Made by a program: the position numbers and the translations under genes. Shown here one piece after another: positions 1-11,326 of a DNA stretch of 64,000 nucleotides (position 1 is the first letter of the stretch; every line of letters starts with the position of its first letter). The notes under the pieces were generated by a model. That model did not search any database. It saw only the letters and a list, made by a program, of their open reading frames with translations, and was not told where the DNA came from. The stretch is from Lunularia cruciata (lineage: Eukaryota; Streptophyta; Marchantiopsida; Lunulariales; Lunulariaceae): contig OX419755.1 in the NCBI GenBank assembly GCA_948567375.1, positions 26,242,517-26,306,516 of the forward strand, in the 5' to 3' direction.

Positions 1-89
1 TCAAAACATATACATAAAAAGGTAGATGTATGCCAACCTAACACCATCATCTCCTAATTTATCTCACCATACCAAACATGCTCCAATCT

Positions 90-1430
90 GATCCTATTGG
101 CTGGGACATGGATTTCTATTCAACCCATCTACATCACAATTAACCACTCTAGGTCCGTGAATAATCATGAAATTGTACTCCTATAAAATCAGAGCCATAT
201 TGCAAGCTTCTTTGAAAGCTTGTTGGACTCCATCGACCACTTCAATGATTGATGATTAGTGATGAGAGTGATAGAGTGTTACCAAATAGGTAACACTTGA
301 AATGAGCTACTGCTCATATTGCTGCCAAGCACTCTCCCTCATACAAACTAAACTATACCTCTGCTAATTGTTGAAGTGACTAGCATAGGCCACCATAAAC
401 TCCTTTGCCTAATCATCCTACTAAGTGAGCATTACTCCAAGCTCCAATGTACTCCAATCAATATGAACTTGGAATAGTCATCCTCAAATTGGTCTGTTAA
501 GAATAAAGGTAGATATCAACCTCTCATTGAGCTCTATAAAAGCTCTCTCTTGCTTATCTTCCCAACACTACTCATTTAAAAGCTTAGTCAGCTTTGTCAA
601 GGTCTTGCCAATGACACTAAATCCTTTAACATATTAATGATAAAATTTTACCAATTTAAGTAATGCTTGCACTTTGCTCACATCTATAGGTCAAAGAATA
701 CATACAATAGCCTCCACCTTGGTCTATTGAACACCAAGTCTACCATGGTAGATAATATGACCCAAAATACTGAACCTTCTCATAGAAAACTCTACAAGAT
801 GTAATTTCAGTCCATGAGATCTAAATCTCTCAAACACCTCTAACAAATATCTCTCATGCTCCTCCATAGTAGTATTATAGACCAAATTGTCATCAATATA
901 GCACCAAGAAAAATCCAATCTTGCTAGGATCCTCTTCTCCATGACCCTTTAGAACTTGGCAAGAGTGTTCTTGAACCCAAATAGTAAGAATCTACATTAA
1001 TACAATACATCATTACCATGAGAATCAATACACAAAATTTTGTCTTGGAATTGTCCTCCTCCTTAATTGGTAATTGATGATATCCTGCTCAAAGATCCAA
1101 ATTATTGAAGACCTTTGCATGCCCAATTGCATCAAAGATCTTGCTTGGTGTAAGCATAACATACCAATCAATTCTAATTTGTTAGTTGATAGATGGTAAT
1201 CTCCACACATCCACCTATATGTGTAGTTGCTATGCATATCTTTCTTGGCTAGTATCACTATAGATGAAACATACTTTCCATGTGAAATCTCCACCAAAAT
1301 AGCTTCAAAAAGTTCTCTACTCTATCTTTGAATCAATGTTGACTCCATTTCACTATATCTATATGGACCTCAAAAAATTGGTGTATCATTAGTCAACTCA
1401 ATCTACATACCAAGTCCTTTTAGAGCGCCC
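90..1430 (-). pseudogene. Ty3/gypsy reverse transcriptase-RNase H remnant
   Basis: Reading on the minus strand, this is the RT to RNase H part of a Ty3/gypsy pol gene, which copies element RNA into DNA. Around 1290-1420 the RT N-terminus is readable (TPIF, then YRYSEMES, then SIVILAKKD). At 780-940 the palm motif YIDD is followed by NLVYNTTMEEHE and the LGHII segment. At 600-720 the connection segment is visible (KVEAIV, then VSKVQALLKLV), at 430-560 the RNase H start, and near 90-170 a DGLNRNP motif typical of the RNase H end. Frames change several times and stops are frequent, so it is dead. Its own LTRs and integrase are not in the window. The matching gag probably lies upstream at 3640-4833 in the same orientation. 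It differs from the CvA and CvB families elsewhere in the window. Confidence 0.75.
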
Positions 1431-2430
1431 AAGAATCTCCAAACTCTCCATCATTTTCCTCTTGTAAGCTTGGATCCAATGTTTGGTTCCCAAGTATCCT
1501 TTATAATTGATGTAGGAGTGGAAGATGCATGGACTAGCTACTACATTGGGCCGTTGTGAGTAATAATGTCATGCCTCCAACTCTCTTTGCTTAAACTACA
1601 AGCTCCATATGTCTTCTAGCTATATCCCAAGTAGATCAAGGGTGTAACCCAAGTAGAACACGCTCATTTAGATTGACCCCAAGTAGACCACTCTCACTAG
1701 TAGCCACTAGTTGTGTCCCAAGAATACCATGCTCACTCAATCCATCACCTCTTTCATATGTCTAAATCATCCCAATAGGGATTGAGCTTACAAGAGTCTG
1801 AGTGGTGATGCTTATCAAGCACATCCTACCTTGCTCTGCCAAGCCAAGGCTCACAATCTAGGTAAAATAGTTCAAGTCCATAGCCTAACCTAACACTTGA
1901 TACCTAGATGCCTCTATACTGCTATAATAGCAATAATATTAGTACAAAAATGCATCACCCACTCTTTCTCATTGGTGTTGAGCTCTACCAATTGCTACAA
2001 TTATGAGTCCCAAACAAGTCCAAGACCTCCTTCTCAAAAAGCATGGGAGCTTGGGAAACTCAATAAGTGTAAGTAAAGTGGCTTTGGGCTGTCCATCAAG
2101 GTTCACCTTTACCATAGGTGACCTATCAACCACTACCATCATCTGACATTGGCACCTAACATCAAGAATATCATCAATAATAAGATGATCTAGTTGTTAA
2201 ATCCCATCATAAGCACATTGTAAAACCTCTTAAGGTAAGATGTTTGTCCACCAAAGATGAATACAATGAGCCCATGATCCCACTCTGATTGCATCCAACA
2301 ACATGATGGGTCTCATCCAAGAATAGACCTAATGAATACCCACCACCACTCATGTACAAGAATCACCCATCAAAGGGATGTTTTCCAAATTGTAGGTTGG
2401 AGAAACTACAACACATACTGATGCATGTAT
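1431..2430 (-). other. Degenerate interior of the same gypsy element
   Basis: This stretch lies between the RT remnant and the segment that carries a solo LTR. By position it should hold the end of gag, the protease and the RT linker of the minus-strand element. I could not find a clear protease active site or a zinc knuckle. No other gene is visible. Confidence 0.35.
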
Positions 2431-3640
2431 GCACTATAGGGATATCAAGTTTAGTATTACAAGTAGTAGAAAAATATTATCTATACGGAGTTTACCTAAG
2501 CTTATGTATAAGTCATGATTAGTTAGAGTTAGTCCTAGCTAAGATAAAGGTGACACTATTCTAAAGGAAGGAAGTGAGCAACACTATTTTATCTTCTAAT
2601 GGATTGACTTGGTATTATTCCTACTTATTTGACTTTGAGGAAAGAGTTGAGAGCTCTTGGGCCCATAAGCCTTGTTGGTGTGGAATTTTCCTATAGTTGT
2701 AATCTTTTGAGGAAAAGAGACCTAAAGAGAAACACAAGAGAGGAAATAAAGCATCACACTTGAATCAGATACATGTATTGGTGACCTGACATAGAGCTCT
2801 ACCCTTACATTAGTTGCATGCATGGATGAGATTTTGGTATTTGGTTGGTCAAACAAGCTTTGACTAGAGGGAATATTTAAGGAATATTCCTATATGAATC
2901 TAAAAATTGCATGGGTGAAGTACCATTAGAAAGTTCAATGGGACAAATAGGGGGGAAGGAAGGACAACCTTTTTCTTTCTCTTGGGAGATTTGACACAAT
3001 TTTAAGGCTTAATTCATCCATTTAGGCCTCTGAAGTTGGCTCTAAATTTGACTATTTTTTACTCCTACTTTATTAGTAGAAGTACTCTTTATGGGATACC
3101 TCTATCTAATCTACTTAGTCCATTATCTATAATATCCTTCTAGATGTTACCAAACCAATTTTCACCTCTATATAATATGTCTAGCTATTGATAATACATT
3201 TTCAAGTTGTTTTTTGCTCTTATTCTATTAGTAGAAGTGCTCTTTTGGTAACACTTCTATCTGATCTACCTAGCCTATCATACCTAACATCTTTCTAGAT
3301 ATTACCAAGTTAATTTTCACCTCTAGATAATATATCTAGCTATTGGTATTACAATAGTCCAAGGATAACGCATATGAATGAAACCTTGACTTAGTTGGTA
3401 GGTGAAGATAAGACTACCTACCCATATAATTTTCCCATGTGTTTGGATATTCCTTTAGACTCTTTGAATTCATTTGAATTTATTTGAATTTTAGCCCAAT
3501 ACCTTGAATTACTGTGGTAATTAATAACTTCAGTGTGTAATTTTTTCACAAGTATATAAGCTTGGAGTGACGAGATACTCATCATCCTTTCATTTGCAAC
3601 TATCTCTCTCTCATTGAGTTATTTAGTAAGCAATGTCTTG
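2431..3640 (+). other. LTR-like insert between gag and pol remnants (host of a solo LTR)
   Basis: Leaving out the solo LTR at 2698-3353, the remaining ~550 bp does not read as coding and separates gag and pol remnants of one minus-strand element. On the plus strand it has a TATA-like GTATATAAG near 3552, followed by a pyrimidine-rich stretch with CTCTCTCTC near 3602, a promoter-like order often seen in plant LTRs. I could not fix TG/CA ends or a matching target duplication, so solo LTR is only a suggestion. Confidence 0.3.
2698..3353 (-). mobile_element. CvA solo LTR (656 bp)
   Basis: A complete LTR of chromovirus family CvA in minus orientation: on the minus strand it begins TGTAATACC and ends in ATTACA. 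It is flanked by a perfect 5-bp target duplication ATAGT (2693-2697 and 3354-3358) with no internal region, the footprint of LTR-LTR recombination. It aligns throughout with the LTRs at 15310-16049 and 50332-51069 and keeps both copies of the ~150-bp tandem unit in the distal half. It is more diverged than those, so probably older. Confidence 0.85.
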
Positions 3641-4833
3641 AGTCTTGGAGGTGCCTTGGAGTCTAGCCTTGGTGGAGTGCAATAGAGTTGGGTGTAGGTC
3701 CTCTACCACCACCTCTCCTACCTTGTGCTCCATGACATGGAGCTCTTCTACCAATTACCACAGCAACTCTACCACTCTATAACTCCATATGAGGCCAAAG
3801 AATTAGTCATTGGTGTGACCAAATCTATGGCAATGGTCACATTGTTTATCCTAGCTATGATGCACTAGAGGTATCAATTCTATAGCCTTGAGGTCCACCA
3901 CAAATCTAACCAGCTATTGTTGACCTAAAAATGAAGGTAAGGATCAAGATACACTAGGCCCTCCACTTGCTCTATAAGATCTAAGTTGTCACTCTGCCCT
4001 CAAAAGCCAATAGTATGGTGCACTTTGCTGCACTTTTGAAGAAGTAATAGTTGTGGATGAGATCTCCCTACCAAATTCAAATATCACTACTCTTTCCTCC
4101 ACCATGTTTAGCTCAATACACTCAGCCAAACTAAAGATCAATGCCAAAGTAGGTAAAGTAGCTTATAATAGTATAACATCACATACTCTATGTTGCAACT
4201 CCTTGTCCAAGATCCCATACCAAAACTGGACTACTTGCACCTCAATAACTCCATAAGTGAAACTAATCAGCCATCTTATACAAGTGTATGCCTTGTGTAT
4301 GCTCTCTCTCTAGCCTTCCACTTGGAACTCTTGCAAGCTCTTTAGCTTATCAATCCACACTCCTTGATAGTTTAGCATTAAACATTATAAGAAACTCCAC
4401 CATGGGATTAAACCCTAGTATTGCACCACCTCCTACAATGGTACCTCCACTCATAGTAGCATTATCTCCAACTAGTGCACCTTTACTAAATACACCAATG
4501 CTACTAGAGTTAGAAATTGTGAGTACTACCAATCTATCCCTAAAAACCAAGCTTGAAGTGATGGGAAATGTAGTTTGGAGAACAATATTGTCTTTCTAGT
4601 TTGATCTCCTCTAAGTGAGCTCTCTTGAAGTCATGATAGTCATTCATCAATGGATCCTCCAAGTGTTGGAACAACCCCTTCCATACCATGAACATTATGA
4701 ACAAAGTTGGCTTTTGCATTTGTTGTAGATCACACCAACTATTAAACTCTTGGATGAAATCACACAATTCAATGGTACTCATAGTACCAAAGTAGAACAT
4801 GGAGCCTTTGGAGGCCCCATAAATCTTGTCCAT
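3640..4833 (-). pseudogene. Ty3/gypsy gag remnant
   Basis: Minus-strand gag (capsid/nucleocapsid) of a Ty3/gypsy element. The best frame, 4540-4833, reads FYFGTM, then ELCDFIQEFNSW, then FIMFMVWKGLFQHLEDP, a retrotransposon-gag type helical domain. Near 3810-3870 a damaged nucleocapsid zinc knuckle is visible (CDHCHRFGHTND, with the last Cys lost), followed by an Arg/Gly-rich tail around 3690-3720. It is broken by frameshifts and stops. It is probably the gag of the element whose RT lies at 90-1430, because strand and order agree. Confidence 0.65.
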
Positions 4834-5170
4834 GTCCTACAATAATAGTGTGAACACACTAGGTGGATTCTTTACTAAATCAGCTCTTGTATTGAACTCC
4901 AATCAGAGTCAGTCTCCTTCCTCACTAGGACCTGAGATACATGCTAATACCAAGCACCATTCCACATAAACCCACTATGTATTGCAATGATATCTCTTCT
5001 AGAATCCCCAAAGAACTCCATTGTGATAATGTAACTCAAACCACAATCGTAACCATCACAAATATCCCACCAAGGATCATCACCAAGTGCCACCACCAAT
5101 TGAACACTACTCACTAATGTAACTCTAACTATGACAACTACACTAGGAGAAAGAGCAACCTATAACCTAT
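4834..5170 (-). repeat. Gag-upstream leader, left part of repeat R
   Basis: No gene is seen. The last ~70 bp (about 5101-5170) continue after the CC insertion into 8877-9400. Together they match, in inverse orientation, the sequence at about 61000-61593. That makes this the left shoulder of a repeat (R) which CC copy 1 entered. Confidence 0.55.
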
Positions 5171-8100
5171 TGTGACAACCCGGTAAATATCACTTTGCGG
5201 TAATCAAGTAAATAAAGTTTGTTCTTGTAGAGATACAAGTAAGAAATTTCCAAATATGAAGCAAAGTAACCAAATCAGTTCTTCTTGGTTGCGTCTTTAA
5301 TCTCTCAGGTAGAACCTACACCCAAAAGAGAGTAACAAGCACTGACTCACAATCTAGTCATGAATTAACACTCACAAATCACAAATCCATCAAATACTAT
5401 CCAAAAAAATCTTGATTATGATGATTTAGATTCCTCCAAAGACGGCTACTTCATTGCAAAACACTTTTACCTCAGAATTGTGTTCCACTCCTCCACTAAA
5501 AGCACAACTTCCATGATCAAAATTGCTTTGCAAAACCCAACACTGCATTCACAAATGCAAAATACTATCAACACTACAATTCCTCTCAAATCTATCAAGG
5601 CATTGCTCCAATTGCACCTCACTCAAGATCAAACACATAGAACAAAGATCACAGTTGCGGAATCTAACATCCACCAAGCACATTGACTTGCACTTTGGAA
5701 TTCACCACACTCACAAATACAATCACAAGATTGATACTCAAATTAAGCTCAAGCAACAAGCACTAAGAAACCAACACTTTTCTTTATCTATTGTCAAAAG
5801 GTGCTAATATTGAACAACAACACACTGCAAATGCCTCTTTTAAATAGTAGAGAAAATCAATAGTCACTAACAAAAATACCATTCTACAACAACTTTACCA
5901 ACCTATAGATCTAAAATGGCAATGCAGCTCTTCATATTTTCCTCTTCAAATCTCCAATCTATTACTAATCCGATCCAATGTCTACCTCGACTTTGGCTTC
6001 CAAACCCTCAAGTATTTCTCCTTCTTTGGGTCTACTTAATTCCACTCCTAACTCTTCTATTTCTATGATTTCTTCACTACAAACTAAAATTGCATTCCTA
6101 TCTACTCTATGTACATCATTATCTTCTGACCCATTCCTCTCTATTGTCTCAAGTAAGTCACCCAAAGACACTTGAACTCCTACTTCTCTTACTTCAGACT
6201 TCTTGGCTAATTTCACTTCATTACAAAGTTTATCCAAATCTATCCTAATAAGATCTAATCTGAGACAGACATTGTCTCCTACATCTAACATCTTTCTATC
6301 TATACAATTGCACATATGAATCAACAAATTGTTCAATTTGGTGTCCTTTACCTTTGTCTTCCTCATCTCTTGCACTAACAACTTCAACTCATGCACTCTG
6401 GCTTCTTCCAACTTCCCTTCTACTTTTGTGCTGAGCAACACCTTCATCTTGCTTACCATTGCTCCTACGGCATCAGATTGCACCATTGTCTCAACTTTCT
6501 CCTTCTTTCTTTCCTCCTCCAACTCATTACAATACATTTGCAACTTGTCTTCCAACTCAACCTTCATCTACTCCTTCTCTTGTCAATTCACTACAAGTTG
6601 TTCCTCTACCACTCTCAACAATCCTTGCAATTGATCTTCTTCTTGACTACACTCTAATAACTCTTGCTGCCAGGCGTGATCTTTCTTGGCTGCCTTCTTC
6701 TTCAAACTCTCCAGTTCTTGCTCCATTACTACCACACTTGCCTTCAAATGTATCAGATCCACTCATGCATCAAATTTTTCTCCCTTTAGCACTTCCACCA
6801 ATGTCATCTTCTCTTTTACTTCTTCTCAACTCTTTACTAAATCCTCCCTTATTGCTTTTGAGTGCTTACTCTAAAGAATTTCCTCCACCCAAAGTTCTTC
6901 GGCTTCCATCTCTACTCATGTTAACTTACTTCTCTACAACTGCTAACTCATCATTCACATCGAGGTTAGCGCTCACCATTTATGCCTTCTTCTGCTGTAG
7001 AAACACCAACAAAGGACATACAAATTTTGATAGGTACTCCACTCCAATGTAATTCCTGTCATTGGCCTTGACTTTTTTGCCTTTTGCAGGTAACTCTTCT
7101 ATTGGCGCCTTACCCCAAAGTCGTGATCTTTGTATCTTCAATATCTCCCCATCCGAGCTCTCCTCCTCCTTGGTGGTAACTTTATTGGGTCCAATGTTGG
7201 CTGCTTGCACACTTCTCTTGCCCTTGGCAGCTCTTGGACATACCAAGACTCTTGCTTCTTCCTTTGCACATCCTTGCTCGATGGTGGACACCTCCAAACT
7301 ATGCTTCTCTGCATCCACACTCCTTCTTTGTGTTTGCTAAACCTCCATCTTGCCTTCATTGCCACTGCTCAACTCTTCACTTTGCAGTGTGAACTCTTCT
7401 TCTCCTCCCAAGGCTTCTCCCTTTGACTCGGTTTCTCCTTCTAACTCCTCTTCCTTTGGAGTTGATTCCTTTGCTTCCACCAACATTGCCTTCAGATTAG
7501 GCTTCCACATCTTTTGCGGCTGCATTGTTGTAATACGACCTTTGGGTTTATCTCTCTTTCTTGGCATGGGGATGTCAACTGCTATGATTCTCTCCTTTCT
7601 ACTCTTCTTGTAATACTCATCTCCTTCTTGCACCCACTCCATGTAGTACCATTCATCCGCATCCGCATCCTTATGCAAATCTGGATAAAAGTGCAACCGC
7701 ATTTGATTTCTCTCTTCCAAAGTCAGAAAATTCAGCCCAATGTAGAAATGAGCTGCAAAGGGCACAAAATAGCGTGGTTGCATGTCCATCCTCCAACCCG
7801 TAATCATCTGCCCCACTCGTTGATGCAGACACTTTGCCCAATCCACAACTTCTCTTGCAAACATTTGATGAAAGAACATTGCCTGTTGCATCATGACATA
7901 GGTGGTTCACTCTAGCTTGAACATTACTATCATCTTGCTCACAATCCCTCTCCACTGAGGGTCTCTATAGCTATCCACCTTATACCCGTTCTTGGTTCAA
8001 GGTCAATTGAAAGAATTTCTCACCTTAGCAATCTCTTTTGAGGCATCACGCTTCCAATAAAAGGTGGTATGTCCTACCTCTCTTGCTTCTCTCCCCATGA

Positions 8101-8876
8101 CTAATCTCCAATCCAACTCAGTCCATCGAGCCGGATTCCCTCTCTTCCCTTTGTGCTTTGGCCCATCCTTGCAGTCACTCGTGGTGATTTTTGCCATGAA
8201 ACCTAGAAAACTAAAATTCCAGTTCCAGGGCAAGAACGTGATACGAAGTCTTGATAAGACATCAATCCTTGCCACTACATCTTATCTATGCCTTGCAAGA
8301 GCTCTTACCACACTCTGCTTACTCACTTTCAGGGCCATCATATGTTTTCCTCACTCTTCTCTTGTAAAAGATTGTACCCAAGATCATAACCCACTCTTCT
8401 TGTGTATTATCAATTTTCATTCTTTCAGGTTGACTCTGAATAGGGACAGGGTATGGTCTGGACATTATGATGCTTCCTTGCAGAAATCTCATTTTATAGT
8501 CCTTCACTGATTGGTCATTCTTCAGTCGCTGCTCTATGCTCCTTGTCGATTCTGTGAAGTTGTTTCCTATTACTTTCAAGAACTTCTTGATCCCGAGATA
8601 GTCACTTTCTTCCCACATACTTTCTTGATTGGCAAACCCTAAAGAAGTTTGTTATAGGTTCTTCGGATTAGGCTGCACTACCCTATACAAAGTCCTTGTC
8701 TTCTTCTCTCTTATCCATCCCGGGTCCTTGGACTTGACCCAAATCAACTTTGGGTTTATGCCAAACGCACAATTCTTCACATTTCTTCCCCGTTTAGCCT
8801 TCCTCTGGCTTTACCAATGCACTTCTTCTTCACAACTTTAACAAAACAATCCAAAACAAAAAATGTGGGTACCACA
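5171..8876 (-). mobile_element. CC element copy 1 (3.7 kb, TGTG...CACA ends, no LTR)
   Basis: A discrete insertion. Its plus-strand left end is TGTGACAACC and its right end GGTACCACA. The flanks are CCTAT (5166-5170) and CCTGC (8877-8881). The uninterrupted paralog at 61558-61562 reads CCTAC on the matching strand, so each flank is one change away from a 5-bp target duplication. The interior encodes a coiled-coil-rich protein on the minus strand and no reverse transcriptase, integrase or recognised transposase. The two ends are not repeats of each other beyond ~10 bp, so it is not a conventional LTR element. Copy 2 at 10591-14349 is collinear with it. Class unknown. Confidence 0.7.
5965..8840 (-). 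pseudogene. Coiled-coil protein of CC element, copy 1 (broken)
   Basis: Minus-strand coding remnant in at least five frame pieces (8618-8319, 8275-8003, 7955-7337, 7318-6980, 6567-5965). N-terminal part: a basic segment with EESDYLG and KFLKVIGN. Middle: a conserved block with MQQAMFFHQMF, WAKCLHQ, RYFVPFAAHFY, LTLEERNQM and YYMEWVQEGDEYY. Then a Glu/Lys/Ser-rich acidic linker (EEFTLQSEELSSGNEG), and a C-terminal coiled coil rich in Glu, Lys and Leu with VGVQVS, EEIIEIEELGVEL and RPKEGEI. I do not recognise the family. The same blocks in the same order are found in copy 2, so they derive from one protein of perhaps 800-1000 residues. Frameshifts and stops differ between copies, which indicates decay rather than introns. 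There is no Cys/His finger and no DDE/DDD pattern that I can see. Confidence 0.6.
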
Positions 8877-9420
8877 CCTGCCATCACACCATGCATTTTC
8901 ACAATCTATAGGTCATTACTTCCTATCTCACCAAAGAGAAATATAAGTAGTCTTACTAGTCATCACTCTAGCCTCACTACCAAGAGCACATGAAAGCACC
9001 AACACTCTAAATTCAAGGCACCTCATACAAACTTGGTGCACAAACAAGAAGTAAAGAATAGAAGGAGTCCAATCACAAGAAGGCCCTCCATCTCATAAAT
9101 CAACTCCAGACTAACTCTACCACCATTGGGCATTTGATATAATAGGAGTGTCTACCTATTCTTAAGCTAACATGATCACCAAGGATGGGATCAAACTACT
9201 TCTCCTAGCCAAAGTTATAGGTGTATAGGTAACAATCAACAAATCACTAGGATAACAAGTGAAAGTGGACTTGTGGCAAGGGCACCAATCTAAGAACCAA
9301 AGACTTGGGGTTCAAGCTCTTTTGCATACAATCTTTAAATTGGGCAGATTTTGCCAAACAACAACCAAAAGTTCATCTAAATTAATTGGCTAGTCTCATG
9401 CCAACAAGCATGTCACCAAT
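8877..9420 (+). repeat. Repeat R, right part (paralog of 61000-61593)
   Basis: Continues the sequence left of CC copy 1. It aligns along most of its length, inverted, with 61000-61593: shared runs include CATCACTCTAG, GCACAAACAAGAAGTA and GTCCAATCAC. A tRNA-like core lies inside. No open frame of interest. Confidence 0.6.
9272..9319 (+). other. tRNA-like / Pol III box motif in repeat R
   Basis: An A-box-like TGGCAAGGGC (from 9274) is followed by a possible anticodon-arm sequence and a good B box, GGTTCAAGCTC (9309-9319). The paralog at 61085-61165 keeps the same arrangement. Box spacing (36 nt start to start) is shorter than in a normal tRNA, and I can fold no complete cloverleaf, so this is at most a SINE head or tRNA-derived fragment. 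Confidence 0.35.
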
Positions 9421-10590
9421 CCATGTATCTAATATAAGGGTGTAGCTCTTTCATAATGGATCTTCTTTGTCATTGTGGTGCTAATGACAATTGGAGCACA
9501 CCAAAAGCAATTCCTACTTCATAGGTAGTTTCACCACAAAGATCATATCACTCTCATGACTACAACCACAAAGAATACATACAACCTTCCCAAAAGATGC
9601 AATCTTGAAGGAGTCACATAGATAGATTGTATTACCTACCTTTTGTTACCATGGTACTCCATGATGCTCTTAGTCTTCATTAGCCACTAATCTTAATGCT
9701 TTGATTATAAAGAGATCCAATACTCAATACAAGTGCAAATGCTTCTCTTCACTCAAGCATTCTTATTCTTACTTCAAGATTCCTCACCACTACTCAACCA
9801 AGAAAATAATTCATCACGCAAAATGCAAACAACATACACCAAAGATCATAAAGGTCTTGGAGTAAAATGCTTCATTTGCCAAAATTTGACTGAATGAATG
9901 AACTTGGTTTACATTGGACCAAAGCCTTTTAGACTATCCCTACTCTCTCAAGGAAATTCTGTGGCTAAAATTTACTAGCAATCTCCTAATTACATATATA
10001 TCTTCATCTCTAATCCTATCTGATTATCTTATCTTATCTTAATCTAACTTAATTAAGATTTTCCAAGATGAAAATGTGAAATCAGCTCCTCAATTTTGTC
10101 TTTTACTTCCAATTTTTCCTTTGGTTGATTATCACAAATATTTTTGGCTACAAAATTTATTGCTCACAAAAAGTGTTGTAAGTTGGTAATATACAATAAC
10201 AAAGATCTTTGGCTTGAAAGATTTCATCTTTTTACTATTAGGTAGATGATCATTCTACACTTAGTTTATTTACAATTTTCCTTTAATGTATCAATTTGGA
10301 TCTTAAGTTCATATAGTTTGACTTGATGTGGTATGGTTTTTGCTAATTTCTTTGCATGCTCAATCATTTAGTTTTTTCATATTCCATGGTCATGAGCACC
10401 CTTATACACTCCTCTTCAAGGTTCACACATATGGCCTGAATTTCCCCTTCTTACTATTGTCTTTCTTGTACTAGGATTAGGTATTCTCTCTTCTTTTTTA
10501 TCAAACTACTTGCTCAACTCCTTAATGCAGATTTCTACAAGCTCTTTGTAATTCTTGTGAATAATCTTATTGACAACAATTTTGACTTGT
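9421..10590. other. Non-coding repeat-like DNA and host of CC copy 2
   Basis: No gene found. AT-rich stretches near 9990-10150 (repeated CTTATCTTATC) may be LTR-derived. From about 10400 to 10590 the minus strand reads as a short Lys/Glu-rich frame that may continue, across the CC insertion, the frame at 14415-14687. Confidence 0.3.
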
Positions 10591-10631
10591 TTTGACAACC
10601 CCAACAAGTATCACTTTTGCGGTAATCAGGT

Positions 10632-10790
10632 AAATAGAGTTTGTTCTCACAGAGATAGAAGTCAAAAATGGTAAAATTAGAAGTAACAGGTAACAAAATA
10701 TGATTTTGTAAAATAGAGTTTGTTCTCACAGAGATAGAAGCCAAAAATGGTCAAATATGATGAAGTAACAGGTAATAATTCAGTTCTTTT
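10632..10790. repeat. 79-bp tandem duplication in CC copy 2
   Basis: The unit beginning AAATAGAGTTTGTTCTCACA occurs at 10632 and again at 10711 with few changes. Copy 1 has a single unit at the corresponding place (about 5210), so the duplication arose in the lineage of copy 2. Confidence 0.8.
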
Positions 10791-11326
10791 TGGTGGCATC
10801 TTTAATCTCTCGGGTAGAAACCACACCCAAAAGAGAGTAACAAGCATTGACTTGCAGTCTCATCACAAACTAACACTCTATACTCACAACTCCATCAATT
10901 TTGTCCAAAAAAATCTTGATTGTGATAATTTAGATTCTCCCGAAGACGGCTACTTCATTGCAAAATGACTTCATCTTAGAATTGCACTCCATCCCTCCAT
11001 TGAAGGCACAACTTCTTCAACTGAAATTGCTTCATATCAAACTCATGTTGCACTCACAAATGCATAATACTACCAACACTACAATTCTTCTCATGTCTTA
11101 AACACACAAACTTAAGATCAAGGCTACAGAATCCAACATCCAACAAGCACATTGACTTGCACTTCAAATTTCTCCCAACACTCACAAACCCACACACAAA
11201 CTTGATACTCAAAATTAAGTTTAAGCGATGAGCATTGAGATACAACACTTTGCTTTATCTATATTCAGAAATTATGAATATTGAACAACAATTTGCTACA
11301 AATGCCTTCTTAAAATAGGCAAGGCA

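Noticed and set aside
6329..7052. Long plus-strand ORFs rich in Leu/Pro/Ser opposite the CC element protein
   Set aside because: Antisense shadows of the Lys/Glu-rich minus-strand coding sequence; the minus-strand reading is conserved between copies 1 and 2.
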